DNA of 40,756 nucleotides from CAUJGP01 sp964612425 (GCA_964612425.1 CAZTDX010000029.1:1-40756), one strand, 5' to 3'. Shown: positions 16,232 through 26,979, counted from the stretch's first letter. The notes: generated by a model from the sequence alone, not told the origin. Numbers and translations: made by a program.

Positions 16232-19200
16232 ATGAAATTTGTTTTACTCGTAATAACATCATTAGTGTATATAAATTTTGGGTTCACTCAAGAGTCATCC
16301 AACAATTCAACTCAACCTGTTTCTGTTACATTCGATAGCAGCACCAATGAAGTAAAATTTGGCGATAGCCTATCTTACTCTCTCGAAGAATCTGAAATAA
16401 AGAGTTACACAAAAGCTCTTGCTGAAGACCCCTTAGCTGAAGCGAATCATATGGCATACGGGGCTTATAACAGGAATAATCAACCATTATCTGAAAAAGA
16501 AAAATTTGATCAAGTAAAAAATCGCTTAGAGATGCAGCGCAAAGCTCTCATGACACCAAAAGGAATCATGAGTAGCTATCTTCATCAGTCATTTCTATTC
16601 TTCTTCTGGCTTGGAGCGGCTCAAGTTTATAATTGTTATACTGACTACGCGGCAAACCCCATGGCTTGTTTTCAATTTCTTATGACTGAAGCTCAAGGAA
16701 TTCACAGGGCAGGACTACTAGCCTTTGTTGTTGCCAGTGGTTTAATACACACTTCACCGTGGGTTTATGGACTAGGCAAAAGAGTGCTTAAGTCTGATCG
16801 CTACACCCAATCGTACATGTCCGCTCTTTCTCTAGGACTTGGAGTTTCTGCGCAATCTGTTTTGATGACCGTTTTACAATATTACTTAAAAGATGAAAAT
16901 GTTAAAAAATGCTCACGCTTATATATTTTAAAGGAGGCTATAAAAGAAGAAAAACGATGGGGAAAAAAAATTACTCACGATGAAGCAATTCTTGAAAATG
17001 ACCCCTGCAGGCTAGCGGAAGATAGAAGCACTTTAACTTATATGAAAAATAGTCTCCCTGGCGAAATATTGAGTTTATGGGCAACCATGCCAATTCTGTT
17101 TTTAGTAGAAAGCTTAATCCACACTGCTGTTTCACCACAGGGAATAACGGTCCCTGTCCTTAAAAAGCTCACTGATCTGGTAGCTGATGGAAAATCTTTA
17201 AATACAGGTAGTAAATTAACTTTACTTATATCATTAGAAAAAATTCTCACCAAACTTGAACCAACCTATAAAATGGCATTTAATTTTAAATCTAAAAGCA
17301 AAATTTTTAAGGTGGCTCAATTCGCAACAACACCAGGAACATGGCTGTACTCTGGCTTTAATTTGATAACTTTTACCTACATACACCATAAAATTATGCC
17401 TTACTTTATGGATTGGCATTTTAATAATACTAATAACTTTGAAGAAAATAATCGTTCCTTACAATTATTCTCTGATATGAGTCTAGATAGTATTACAAAT
17501 CAACAATTCATCACCGATCCCAATTGTAATGACGCGAATAAAGATACCTGTGAGCCGCAAGCATCTAAGTTAATTACAAGTTTAAGAAGTGATTTTGCTC
17601 GTTGGCGAGAATTAAAACTGCAATCGTTTGTACTCACCTATCAAGGATGGCAAGAAAAAATCCAATCTCTGATTCGTTCTTTTAATGTGACTAAAAATAC
17701 TTATGTGAAATTAACCACTGATATTCTAGATTCTAAAGCTGGAGATAAAAAGCCCTGGGAGGTCACAACAGTCCTTCGTGGGGTTTCCCCACTAGTTCCA
17801 GAGAACTCCAACGATGCTGAACTCCTCGACAATCCTCACTACTACTATGGACCTAAATCTGAACGTGCCTTTATTATTGGAGTAAGCTTAAAGTTATTCC
17901 TTAAATTTATTACTCAAGAACTCAAAATAGATAAAAAATTTGATTTAGAAAAAGTAAATAAAAGTGAGAAAGCCCAACTTCTTTTAAAAGAGATTGAGAG
18001 TTTTAAAGATCTTGCTGCAAAAGCCAATCAAAAAATCATCGATTATGGCCCACGGATTTCTCTGGTTACTCAACAAGGAGATAAGCTTGTTGGTGATTTC
18101 ACCGACTTTTTTAATTCAACAATGAAGGAGCTTGAGTCAAATTCAAAATCGAATCTTAGTTCTGAACTTAATAAATGGAAAGAATACGCCAAAAATAAAA
18201 CTTTTATCGAATGGCTCGATAAAATTAATGGTATTGCCAACAAGTTAACTTCAGGTTTTTTACTTGATATCAATCAATTTCCTTCAGAATGGTTACATCA
18301 CTACACGACGGCCGTAAAAAAATATGTTCAAATGCCTGAAAATCATGAATACCATAGAGAGATGATAGATCCAGATGATGTAGAATCAAGCTTTTCAATG
18401 GACGAACCAATTAAATCTCTGGGCATATCAAATGAATTGTTAATTTTTATCAAAGCAGTTTCTAAAAATTATTTTCAAAAGATTTTACGTGACTCGCCTT
18501 ACCAGTATTATCTACCCAGAGCTAACTATAGTATAATTCAAGAAGGATTGAATGAATTTGTAAATATTGTTGAATACATGAATCACTCTGGTGAGGCTAA
18601 AGTACAGTCTTCATTAATTATTGATACATTCCCCAAGTTAGAAGAATGGGGATGGATTAGCAGAAGAGGTACTGAAAATTTTCTCAAGCTAGAGAATAAA
18701 TTTAGAGAGTGGATTTTTCAACATCCGCTGACATTTTTAGCTAGAAAGACTGCTAAAGTAACTCCATTTATTGATCTTATCAAATTGACAAACACAATTT
18801 ATTTAGGTTTAGGGAGCCCCTATAGCTCCGCCAACGAAGTTGTTGCCTACAAGGAAAGATTTAAACGATATACAACTGCAGGAAGAAATAGCCTTCTCTA
18901 TAATTTCCCATATACTGTAAATAAAATTGTAACTGAAACTCCTTTTGATTCTGTTGTCGTTGGATTACTTTGCGGTGTTGATGATAAAAATAAAGCTTAT
19001 AAAGTCACTAAATTTGACGATAAAGACTCATTGAATGTTGATTATGAAGATTTTTTTCCAGACAGCTTTACACCCTTCAGATTGGTATCCCCAGACAATC
19101 CAGAAGTTAAAAAATTCTGTTCAAAATCAATTTCAAAACAAGACGATCTCGATGCTCAATTACCAGAGTTAATATCTCTCATCGAAAAACTAGTAAGAAA

Positions 19201-20557
19201 GCAAGAGCTTTCATCTTTAGAAAAAACAATTATCGATCCCAAATACACTAACACTTTAGTGGGGTTATACTGTGATCTTAATGACAAAGCTATTTCTGAA
19301 GAGATTTCTACTGCTAATATGATTACGAATAAAACTAAAGCTGCAGAAGGTTCCACCTATTTTAGTACAGCAAGCCGCTCCTGGGAACTCATCGACAGTC
19401 CTTGGAAAATAATTGAAAATAAAATTTGTAAGAATAAACAAGAGAATACTTTGAGTGAGAATGATTTTAATGCCAGTGAAATTACAGCCCTCTTTCACTG
19501 GACACAAAATCTCTTTAAATCATTATCGAAAGACAGTCGTGAGCAAGTTCTTTCTAAGTATTTAAAATTTAGTTCCAATCACAGTCAAAACGATAGAATT
19601 GATGCTTATAAAAATTTGCAAAAACTCGCTATACTACAGTTTATTGCCATTAATGGCGCAGAATACCTAGAATCCGTATTAAATAGTTACCAAGAACTCT
19701 ACAATCGAAAGCTGCCACTATTAGCAGATATTTTTCTAGGGAAGAATAATTCAGAAAAAGATAAAACTCAAAAAATTATTGCAAGTAATTTGGATTTTGA
19801 TCTTGTTGATTATGATATTAAAAACTATGGAGAAGGAAAAATTAATATAGTGAAAGGCAACAGACTTCTCGATAATGTTATCGAAGAGAGTGTTGCCCTC
19901 TCTCTACTACAAGAATCCTCCTACTACTTAAGTTTTTTAACAAAGTTTCTTTCCTTTCAATTAAAAAATCCTTCAAACCAAAATCACACTAATTATCAAA
20001 TCCCTACCACATCCTTTTACAAAAACTCCATTATTCCACCTATTATAACTTATCTTCAAGATACAAGCTCCATTGATCCCGTAACAAAGGTTCTGCCAAT
20101 TGCACCAAACTATGTGTGGAGGCTAAATTCATTAATAACCTCAAGTTTAGCGCTAATTGCTACAGGTGATGTGGAAAAAGCCTACCAAACTTTAAGTGTT
20201 GCCTATCAATTAATAGATTATCTTGATATTTTCGTTTTTGGTGTCAATTTGTATAAAGGAAATTATGCCACTGAAAAAGATTTAAATGAACTCGCTAAAA
20301 GCAGTCAACAAATTATATTTAATACCAAAAAAGGCCACCCAGATGATTCTAACAATAATTCCACTTCAAGTAGTAATACCTTAGATGAAGAAAAGTCTCA
20401 ACTCACGCCTCTTAACTTAAACTATTCTCAAAAAGCGGTGTTAAGAACATGGCTTGTACAATATAAGAATTTAATTAATGATATACAGTCCATTAGAGGT
20501 ATGATCCAACCACTTACTTATGAAAATGCTGTTAACAATAACACTTTCTCTAATTAA
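16232..20557 (+). CDS. Giant exported/membrane protein of unknown function (about 1441 aa)
   Basis: From the ATG at 16232 (a TTG lies one codon before it) the protein starts with a signal-peptide-like segment (MKFVLLVITSLVYINFGFTQ). Several hydrophobic segments follow in the first 400 residues: about 112-135 (HQSFLFFFWLGAAQVY), 160-180, 197-217, 273-300 (LSLWATMPILFLVESLIH) and 367-390 (YSGFNLITFTYIHHKIMPYF). After that comes about 1000 residues of soluble, charged, mostly helical sequence without a domain I can name. The tail is Asn/Ser-rich (SNNNSTSSSN) before a final helical stretch. Cysteines are sparse. It forms an apparent two-gene unit with the 226-residue exported protein upstream. 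The shape (membrane-anchored N-terminal region plus a large, probably periplasmic body) suggests an envelope-spanning or secretion-related protein, but that is inference. Confidence 0.75.
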   Translation: MKFVLLVITSLVYINFGFTQESSNNSTQPVSVTFDSSTNEVKFGDSLSYSLEESEIKSYTKALAEDPLAEANHMAYGAYNRNNQPLSEKEKFDQVKNRLEMQRKALMTPKGIMSSYLHQSFLFFFWLGAAQVYNCYTDYAANPMACFQFLMTEAQGIHRAGLLAFVVASGLIHTSPWVYGLGKRVLKSDRYTQSYMSALSLGLGVSAQSVLMTVLQYYLKDENVKKCSRLYILKEAIKEEKRWGKKITHDEAILENDPCRLAEDRSTLTYMKNSLPGEILSLWATMPILFLVESLIHTAVSPQGITVPVLKKLTDLVADGKSLNTGSKLTLLISLEKILTKLEPTYKMAFNFKSKSKIFKVAQFATTPGTWLYSGFNLITFTYIHHKIMPYFMDWHFNNTNNFEENNRSLQLFSDMSLDSITNQQFITDPNCNDANKDTCEPQASKLITSLRSDFARWRELKLQSFVLTYQGWQEKIQSLIRSFNVTKNTYVKLTTDILDSKAGDKKPWEVTTVLRGVSPLVPENSNDAELLDNPHYYYGPKSERAFIIGVSLKLFLKFITQELKIDKKFDLEKVNKSEKAQLLLKEIESFKDLAAKANQKIIDYGPRISLVTQQGDKLVGDFTDFFNSTMKELESNSKSNLSSELNKWKEYAKNKTFIEWLDKINGIANKLTSGFLLDINQFPSEWLHHYTTAVKKYVQMPENHEYHREMIDPDDVESSFSMDEPIKSLGISNELLIFIKAVSKNYFQKILRDSPYQYYLPRANYSIIQEGLNEFVNIVEYMNHSGEAKVQSSLIIDTFPKLEEWGWISRRGTENFLKLENKFREWIFQHPLTFLARKTAKVTPFIDLIKLTNTIYLGLGSPYSSANEVVAYKERFKRYTTAGRNSLLYNFPYTVNKIVTETPFDSVVVGLLCGVDDKNKAYKVTKFDDKDSLNVDYEDFFPDSFTPFRLVSPDNPEVKKFCSKSISKQDDLDAQLPELISLIEKLVRKQELSSLEKTIIDPKYTNTLVGLYCDLNDKAISEEISTANMITNKTKAAEGSTYFSTASRSWELIDSPWKIIENKICKNKQENTLSENDFNASEITALFHWTQNLFKSLSKDSREQVLSKYLKFSSNHSQNDRIDAYKNLQKLAILQFIAINGAEYLESVLNSYQELYNRKLPLLADIFLGKNNSEKDKTQKIIASNLDFDLVDYDIKNYGEGKINIVKGNRLLDNVIEESVALSLLQESSYYLSFLTKFLSFQLKNPSNQNHTNYQIPTTSFYKNSIIPPIITYLQDTSSIDPVTKVLPIAPNYVWRLNSLITSSLALIATGDVEKAYQTLSVAYQLIDYLDIFVFGVNLYKGNYATEKDLNELAKSSQQIIFNTKKGHPDDSNNNSTSSSNTLDEEKSQLTPLNLNYSQKAVLRTWLVQYKNLINDIQSIRGMIQPLTYENAVNNNTFSN

Positions 20558-20658
20558 AGTAATAAACTACTTACAAAATAAAATGTGTACAAATAATAAT
20601 AACATTAGTATATTATTCATTATTAAATAATCGTTATTTACTATTAAAGGTTGCCTGT

Positions 20659-22158
20659 ATGTTTAATGAATACCCCAAATATGATGCTATGGGATTGACA
20701 GAGCTTATTAAAAAAGGCGATGTCGCGCCCTCGGAAGTGATTGAAGCCGCAATCCATCAAATCGAAAAATGGAATCCCAAAATCAATGCCGTCGTTCATA
20801 AGATGTACGATTTTGCACGGGAGAAAAGTAAGCAATTTCAGAAAACTCTTCCCCTGGCGGGAGTTCCGTTTCTTGTTAAAGATTTAGGGATGGACATTGC
20901 GGGTTTTCCAACTTCGGGTGGTTCGTTTTTTACCAAAGACTATGTGGCTCAAACAGATTCCGAAATTTACAAGCGCTATCGAGAGACGGGGCTTATTGCC
21001 CTCGGTAAAACAAATGTGCCTGAGTTCGGACTGATGGGAGTCACGGAATCTTATTTATGGGGACCTTGTCGCAATCCATGGGATTTAAATTTAACCAGTG
21101 GAGGCTCTAGCGGTGGAAGTGCGGCAGCGGTGGCGGCACGCATGGTCCCTATTGCAACCGCTGATGATGGTGGCGGTTCCATTCGGATTCCAGCTTCGGC
21201 CTGTGGACTTTTTGGCTTCAAACCCAGTCGTGGACTACAACCGATGGGGCCTTATAAAAATGAAAGTTGGCTCAGTCTTGTTAGTGGTCACGTCCTTACC
21301 AGAAGCGTAAGGGATTCTGCATTGGTATTAGAACATACAAAAGGCTTGGGATTAGGCGCACCGTATGGTCCCACTCGCAATCCCCAGTCACTAATCAATA
21401 ATTCCAACGCTTCGATGAAAGGAAAAAAGGTCGCCTTCACTCGAAACACACTTTTCGGCCAAGGGCTTTCCAATGTGTGCGAGCAAGCACTTCAACACTC
21501 ACTTAAAGTTTGTGAAGATTTAGGAATGGAAGTCATCGAAGCAGAACCAAAACTCAATAAAGATGATTTAATGTTAAGCTTCTACGTTATCCTTACGGCC
21601 TGCACTGCGGGTGAAGTGTCGCGCTTAGAAAAAAACTTTGGAAAAAAAGCGACACTTAAAAATGTCGAACACGTTACTTGGTTTTTAAAAGCCGCAGGAG
21701 AAAAACTGCGAGCGAGTGATTTAGAAAATGCTCTTTTTCACACCAGACAGTCCACTCTTATTTGGGAAAAGTTTTTTCAAGACTATGATTACTTTTGCAC
21801 TCCCACCATGGCCTATGAGCCCTCACCAATTGGTCTCATGAATATCAGTGCCATTGAAAAACTCTCCATTCGCTTGGCGGAATATCTTCCCATGTCCGTG
21901 ATTATGAAATCATTAATGGAAATTGGTAAGCGCGCCAGCGATCGAATTCCAGATACTTTTATTTTTAATATGAGCGGCCACCCCTCGATGTCTGTTCCCA
22001 GTTTCTTTGCTGATGTGAAAGGTGAAGGAGCAGATAAAAAACAACTTCCCATTGGGATTCAATTTACTGGCCGCATGGGAGAAGATGATCATCTCTTTGC
22101 TCTGGCCTTCGCCCTTGAAAATGCTATTCAGTGGTCTTCACAATCTCCTGATAAATAA
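20659..22158 (+). CDS. Amidase signature family hydrolase
   Basis: A 499-residue amidase with the Ser-cisSer-Lys triad of the family: Lys74 in PFLVKDLG, the cis-Ser in GGSSGGSAAAVAAR (Ser150) and the nucleophile in DDGGGSIRIPAS (Ser174). The family cleaves amide bonds in fatty acid amides, peptides or Glu-tRNA; the length and the absence of gatC/gatB nearby argue against GatA. GGHPSMSVP-like C-terminal wording (here SGHPSMSVPSFF) is typical of general amidases. No signal peptide, so cytoplasmic. Transcribed alone and convergent with thrC, from which it is separated by 13 bp. Confidence 0.88.
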   Translation: MFNEYPKYDAMGLTELIKKGDVAPSEVIEAAIHQIEKWNPKINAVVHKMYDFAREKSKQFQKTLPLAGVPFLVKDLGMDIAGFPTSGGSFFTKDYVAQTDSEIYKRYRETGLIALGKTNVPEFGLMGVTESYLWGPCRNPWDLNLTSGGSSGGSAAAVAARMVPIATADDGGGSIRIPASACGLFGFKPSRGLQPMGPYKNESWLSLVSGHVLTRSVRDSALVLEHTKGLGLGAPYGPTRNPQSLINNSNASMKGKKVAFTRNTLFGQGLSNVCEQALQHSLKVCEDLGMEVIEAEPKLNKDDLMLSFYVILTACTAGEVSRLEKNFGKKATLKNVEHVTWFLKAAGEKLRASDLENALFHTRQSTLIWEKFFQDYDYFCTPTMAYEPSPIGLMNISAIEKLSIRLAEYLPMSVIMKSLMEIGKRASDRIPDTFIFNMSGHPSMSVPSFFADVKGEGADKKQLPIGIQFTGRMGEDDHLFALAFALENAIQWSSQSPDK

Positions 22159-22171
22159 ATTAGAAATGATT

Positions 22172-23458
22172 TCACTCTAAAAAAGGAATGATTTTATTTT
22201 CCTCAGGGGGGATGACTTGGAACTGCGATGGACGACTACGAATTTCTTTAAAACTTTCCGGTTCTGCAACAGACACCCCCAATAGTGGCTCTATGATTTC
22301 AGAAAATTTAGCAGGATGGGCCGTACCAACTATGATCCCTGAGGCATCATTTTCAAGAATCTGGCGCTCGGACAAACACCATGCGGTGGCCGTGTGAGGA
22401 CAAATGACTTCATGATGTCTTTTATAAACAGATTTTATTGTATTTCGAATCTCTTCATCGGACACGCTAGTGGCGCTGCTAAAGTCTAAAAGGGATTGAA
22501 ACTGAGGATAAAGAAATTGCAATCGCTTCCAATTACTGGGATTCCCAACATCCATAGCATTCGCTAATGTCTTAATGCTGGACTGAGGTTGAAAAACTCC
22601 AGTTTTGTAAAAATGCGAAAGAGTTTCGTTGGCATTACAAGCCATATGGATTTTATCAATGGAAAAACCCATGGCTTTCGCCCAAAATGCCGCTACCGCA
22701 TTTCCCATATTTCCCGTGGGGATAAAATAAGTTGCAGGATTATGACGCTCATTCCACCACCACAATGAACTTGCAGCATAGTAGCAAACTTGAGGAAGCA
22801 AACGGCCAATATTAATGCTATTCGCAGAAGTAAGGTGGTAGCGAGCTGCAAGATCATTTTTTGACAACAGCGACTTTACTAACCGCTGAGCATCATCAAA
22901 GGTCCCCTCAATAGCTAAACTTTTTATGTTTGATTCCCAGCACGTTAATTGCTGTTGCTGAAAAGGAGAAACCCCTTGGTGCGGAAAAAGAATCACAACT
23001 CGAAACTGCGGCCGTCCCGAAAATGCTGCGGCAACGGCTCCCCCAGTATCTCCTGAGGTTGCAACAAGAATTGTCGTCGTGCTTTTATCGTTTTGTTTAA
23101 TTTTGATAAGACCTAAAAGTTCTGCCAAAAATCGAGCCGCCACATCTTTAAACGCGGCCGTTGGTCCGTGAAACAACTCGAGATAAGAATGCGATTCATC
23201 TATTTTTCTTAAGACCACTGGAAAATTAAATGACTTTTTACATAAAGTTGAAATTTCAGTTTCTGAAAAATCATCTGATAAAAATTCTGATAACACTAAC
23301 TGAGCAACACTTAAAAAATCAAAATGCTTCCACGTTTTCCAATTCAGGACCGGAATCTTCTCCGGGACAAACAACTCCCCTTCCTCCGGGAGTCCTTTTA
23401 AGACAGCGTTCATCAATGAATATCTTTGGCTTGCGCCACTGGTACTCATAAACTTCAC
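22172..23458 (-). CDS. thrC: Threonine synthase
   Basis: Makes L-threonine from O-phospho-L-homoserine using pyridoxal phosphate. The PLP lysine is Lys104 in ELFHGPTAAFKDVAARF, the family signature, and the phosphate-binding loop is SGDTGGAVAAAF. The N-terminus STSGASQRYSLMNAVLKGLPEEGELFVPE matches the thrC class found next to thrA/thrB in proteobacteria. Length 428 is normal. It overlaps thrB by 4 bp (ATGA), completing a thrA-thrB-thrC operon in which all three pathway steps are translationally coupled. Confidence 0.95.
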   Translation of the reverse strand: MKFMSTSGASQRYSLMNAVLKGLPEEGELFVPEKIPVLNWKTWKHFDFLSVAQLVLSEFLSDDFSETEISTLCKKSFNFPVVLRKIDESHSYLELFHGPTAAFKDVAARFLAELLGLIKIKQNDKSTTTILVATSGDTGGAVAAAFSGRPQFRVVILFPHQGVSPFQQQQLTCWESNIKSLAIEGTFDDAQRLVKSLLSKNDLAARYHLTSANSINIGRLLPQVCYYAASSLWWWNERHNPATYFIPTGNMGNAVAAFWAKAMGFSIDKIHMACNANETLSHFYKTGVFQPQSSIKTLANAMDVGNPSNWKRLQFLYPQFQSLLDFSSATSVSDEEIRNTIKSVYKRHHEVICPHTATAWCLSERQILENDASGIIVGTAHPAKFSEIIEPLLGVSVAEPESFKEIRSRPSQFQVIPPEENKIIPFLE

Positions 23459-24450
23459 AGTTGAAATTCCTTAAATAAATTTTGCGTAGCGAGACGAGGT
23501 AAAAGTTTAGCCCCTGGTGCTGCCCCCACGCCATAATAAGCTTGTGATGAGATTCCCTGCTCCTTAAATTTAAACTCTATTTGTTTTGCCACTTTTTTTG
23601 CACTCGCTATCGATTTTGTAAGAGCAAAAACACTAGGTCCTGAACCGGAAATTGAAAACCCTAATACGTCGCGATGACTCATCACTTGCTTTTTAATTTC
23701 ATAAAAGCCTGGAATCAAATGAGCACGCTGGGGCTCAATAATGGTATCAGAAAATCCTTGGGCGATCAGTTCTAAATCTTTTTTATAGAATCCCGAAAGA
23801 AAAGAGCCCAAGCGGGCCGATTGCTGAACCCAACTCTCCTGCGTGATCGTGGGAGATAAAATTCCACGCGCTTGCTTTGTTTCAACAACAATATCTGGAT
23901 GCACAAGAACCCAGCCCATAGATTTTAAAAATGGTAGACTCACGACGGGCTTTGACCACTCTAAAGATGATAACGTGAGGCCGCCCATTAGGCAGGGAGC
24001 AATATTATCCGGGTGCGATGCTCCTGAGGCCATTTTTTCTCCTTCAAGGGCAAATAAAAATTGTTTTTCAATATCGAGCTTTTTCTTAAAAAAACCATTG
24101 GCAGCAACCACTGCTGCTACCGCAGAGGCCGCAGAGCCTCCCATGCCCGATCCTAAAGGAATTCCTTTATGAATATAAATATCAAAACCAAATTTAATTT
24201 TTTCACTTTTTTGTAAAGCGATAAGTGCCGCACTCGCCGTATTTTTTGCGGGATCAGTCGGAAGTACAGAATTCTTTACACATCCTCTAATGCTTTGGAT
24301 AACAATTTGATCATCTATTCGTGGAACGAGTAAAACGCGATCGCCAACATGACGAATCGCCATACCTAAGATATCAAATCCCACACTCACATTACCAATC
24401 GTTGCTGGTGCAAAGGCCGCAGCACATGGGAGTCGACGAGACGACGTCAT
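23455..24450 (-). CDS. thrB: Homoserine kinase (GHMP family)
   Basis: Phosphorylates homoserine for threonine synthase. It has APATIGNVSVGFDILG at 14-29 and the ATP-binding GHMP motif PLGSGMGGSAAS at 98-109, plus the C-terminal GFSISGSGPSVFAL loop. Length 331 is close to the ThrB norm (about 310). The ATG overlaps the thrA stop (ATGA) and its own stop overlaps the thrC start, so stoichiometry is probably set by coupled translation. Confidence 0.95.
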   Translation of the reverse strand: MTSSRRLPCAAAFAPATIGNVSVGFDILGMAIRHVGDRVLLVPRIDDQIVIQSIRGCVKNSVLPTDPAKNTASAALIALQKSEKIKFGFDIYIHKGIPLGSGMGGSAASAVAAVVAANGFFKKKLDIEKQFLFALEGEKMASGASHPDNIAPCLMGGLTLSSLEWSKPVVSLPFLKSMGWVLVHPDIVVETKQARGILSPTITQESWVQQSARLGSFLSGFYKKDLELIAQGFSDTIIEPQRAHLIPGFYEIKKQVMSHRDVLGFSISGSGPSVFALTKSIASAKKVAKQIEFKFKEQGISSQAYYGVGAAPGAKLLPRLATQNLFKEFQL

Positions 24451-26939
24451 GACTTTGCCCCGAGAGCCCGGGTGAGCCGAAGCACGTCCGCAAAAATGCC
24501 AGCAGCGGTGACTTCGGGGCCCGCTCCAGGGCCTTGGATAAATAATGGCTGTTTATTGTAGCGCTTCGTTTTAAAACATAAAATATTATCCGTTCCCTGA
24601 ACTCGCGCAAAAGGATGATCTTGAGGATACTCTTTCAAACCTACTTGAGCCTCACCTGAGGAAGTTATCACTCCGGTGTAACGTAAAACTAAACCTTGTG
24701 CTTCCGCCTGCTGACGACGTGTCGCCATTAATGAATCATTCTCTGGAAGTTTTTGCATAAACTCATCAACACTTGAAATCGCTTTTAATGAATCCGGAAC
24801 CAGAGACTCAACCTTTACCGCACTAAGCTCAATGTTTACTCCCGCCTCGCGAGCTAAAATAACTAGCTTTCGTGCCACATCCATTCCATTTAAATCATCA
24901 CGAGGATCTGGCTCTGTAAATCCACTTTGTTTAGCTCTTAAAACAATTTCAGAAAACTTCACATGACCCTTAAACTCCGTAAAAAGAAAAGACAGAGTTC
25001 CTGAGACAATTCCTTCAATCGAGAGAATTTCGTCACCCGTCTGAATTAAATCTCTCAAGGTGCTAATGATGGGAAGTCCAGCTCCCACGGTGGCCTCGTA
25101 GTAAAAATGAGCTTTTCCATGCTCTTGTTGGTGTCGAATATCATGGTAACGGCACATGGAGCCTGAACCTGCTTTTTTATTGGGAGTGATGATGTGGATT
25201 CCCTTTTTCATCCAATCTATATAACGATCGGCAATGTCTTCGTTTGACGTACAGTCAATAATCACAGAGTGAGGTATTCCTTCAGATTGTATGTGCTTTG
25301 TTAACAGAGAAAAGTCCAGAGGCACGCCCTTCTCGGACCACGTTGAGTCAGACCAAGAAGTGATTGTAGAATTTAATTTATCACCCTCATGACTCAATAT
25401 CATTTGTTTAGAGTTGGCAATGGATCTTAATCGCAAATCTACTTTAAAATTCTTTTTAAGCCATTCGCGACGCTCAGTAATTTGTTGTAGCAATGTTTTT
25501 CCTATCACTCCTGGGCCAATCAAACCAATCGACATAGTATAATCAGAAAGAAAAAACGCACTATGAGTCGCTCGCAAGGCACGAACAGAATCCTTTTCAT
25601 CAATCACAACAGAAATATTTCTTTCCGAAGAGCCCTGAGCAATGGCTCGCACACTCACGCCCGCTTGCCCTAGGCTTGAAAAAAATCGCCCAGCCACTCC
25701 CGATTGCTCCACCATATTGTCACCGACCATGGCCAAAATGGAACAATTTGAAATGACTTGAATGCGCTCGATAATATTGTGTTGAAGTTCCGAATGAAAA
25801 ACCTGTTCTGCTGCTTGCTGTGCTTTTTCGGCCTGACTTTTAGCTACCACAAAGCATATGGAATGTTCTGAACTGGCCTGTGAAATTAACATTACACTCA
25901 CACCCACTTCGCGTAAGGCGCCAAAGAGTCTTTGAGCTACGCCGGGCACGCCGATCATTCCCGTTCCTTCTACATTTACTAAACAAACTTTATCGACTGT
26001 CGTAAAACCACGCGCCACTCGCCCATCTTTATGTTTTAAAACACGATGAATATAAGTTCCGGGCGCTGCCGGATTAAAAGTGTTTTTAATAAGAATGGGA
26101 ATTTGAAGAGCCACTGCTGGCCCCATCGTATGGGGATGAATGACTTTTGCTCCAAAGTAAGCTAACTCAATAGCTTCTTCGTAAGAAATTTCTTCTAAGC
26201 ACTGAGCTTCAGGCACTTTGCGTGGGTCAGCACTATACACACCATCCACATCTGTCCAGATCACAATTTCATGACTCTTTAATAATCTACCAAATATGGA
26301 TGCTGAAAAATCACTTCCATTACGCTTTAACGTCGTCGGCACACCCTTCGGTGTAGACGCAATAAACCCTGTGATGACATAGGGCCCAGACTTAGCATTC
26401 TCACAGAATTGATCCATATTTTTTTGACATCGATCCCATTGCAAAAGCGGCCCAGTCTCTCCATTTTCAACAACTAGTATTTTGCGAGCATCCACCCAAT
26501 GAACTTCGGAATTTGATTTTTTCCACAGCGCCGCCAACAAGCGAGACGACCAAAGCTCTCCATAACCAGAAACCAGTTCAAGACTTGATTCTGGTAAATT
26601 TCTTGAAAGCCATACTCCTCGTAAAATTTCTTTCAGGTCTTTAATATCAGCAAGGAGTTGTTCATTATATTGAAGGGCCTCAATAGCGCCATTTAAAAGC
26701 TCTATGGCGGATTGAGAGTGATCAACATATAATTGCTCTAAATCTTTTAAATACTCTTCGTTTTGTTCACTGGCTTTCATGGAAGTGTTAATCAAGCGGT
26801 CAGTGACGCCCGACATTGCTGAAACGACAACAGCCAATCGAAATTGTTTATTTTGACTTTCTAAAATTTTTAAAACAGATCGAATTGCAGAAACCGAGCC
26901 AACACTTGTGCCCCCAAATTTATGAACCACCCACTTCAT
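24447..26939 (-). CDS. thrA: Bifunctional aspartate kinase / homoserine dehydrogenase
   Basis: Catalyses the first and third steps of the threonine/methionine branch from aspartate. The kinase part begins HKFGGTSVGS at 6-15 with LKRNGSDFSASI further on, followed by two ACT-type regulatory segments (VNVEGTGMIGVPGVAQRLF and SNCSILAMVGDNMV). The dehydrogenase starts near residue 465 with the NAD(P) loop GLIGPGVIG and contains EATVGAGLPIISTLRD and GSGSM. Total length 830 matches ThrA/MetL. GAGG lies four bases before the ATG. No threonine/isoleucine-rich leader peptide or attenuator is seen upstream; instead a small exported-protein gene ends 40 bp before it, so thrA may be read from that gene's promoter. 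Confidence 0.95.
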   Translation of the reverse strand: MKWVVHKFGGTSVGSVSAIRSVLKILESQNKQFRLAVVVSAMSGVTDRLINTSMKASEQNEEYLKDLEQLYVDHSQSAIELLNGAIEALQYNEQLLADIKDLKEILRGVWLSRNLPESSLELVSGYGELWSSRLLAALWKKSNSEVHWVDARKILVVENGETGPLLQWDRCQKNMDQFCENAKSGPYVITGFIASTPKGVPTTLKRNGSDFSASIFGRLLKSHEIVIWTDVDGVYSADPRKVPEAQCLEEISYEEAIELAYFGAKVIHPHTMGPAVALQIPILIKNTFNPAAPGTYIHRVLKHKDGRVARGFTTVDKVCLVNVEGTGMIGVPGVAQRLFGALREVGVSVMLISQASSEHSICFVVAKSQAEKAQQAAEQVFHSELQHNIIERIQVISNCSILAMVGDNMVEQSGVAGRFFSSLGQAGVSVRAIAQGSSERNISVVIDEKDSVRALRATHSAFFLSDYTMSIGLIGPGVIGKTLLQQITERREWLKKNFKVDLRLRSIANSKQMILSHEGDKLNSTITSWSDSTWSEKGVPLDFSLLTKHIQSEGIPHSVIIDCTSNEDIADRYIDWMKKGIHIITPNKKAGSGSMCRYHDIRHQQEHGKAHFYYEATVGAGLPIISTLRDLIQTGDEILSIEGIVSGTLSFLFTEFKGHVKFSEIVLRAKQSGFTEPDPRDDLNGMDVARKLVILAREAGVNIELSAVKVESLVPDSLKAISSVDEFMQKLPENDSLMATRRQQAEAQGLVLRYTGVITSSGEAQVGLKEYPQDHPFARVQGTDNILCFKTKRYNKQPLFIQGPGAGPEVTAAGIFADVLRLTRALGAKS

Positions 26940-26979
26940 AGAACCTCATTTAAATCAACGATTAAAGTTGAATTGATTT

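Noticed and set aside
26940..26979. Threonine-operon attenuator with leader peptide
   Set aside because: The 40 bp upstream of thrA hold no Thr/Ile-rich leader and no terminator hairpin.
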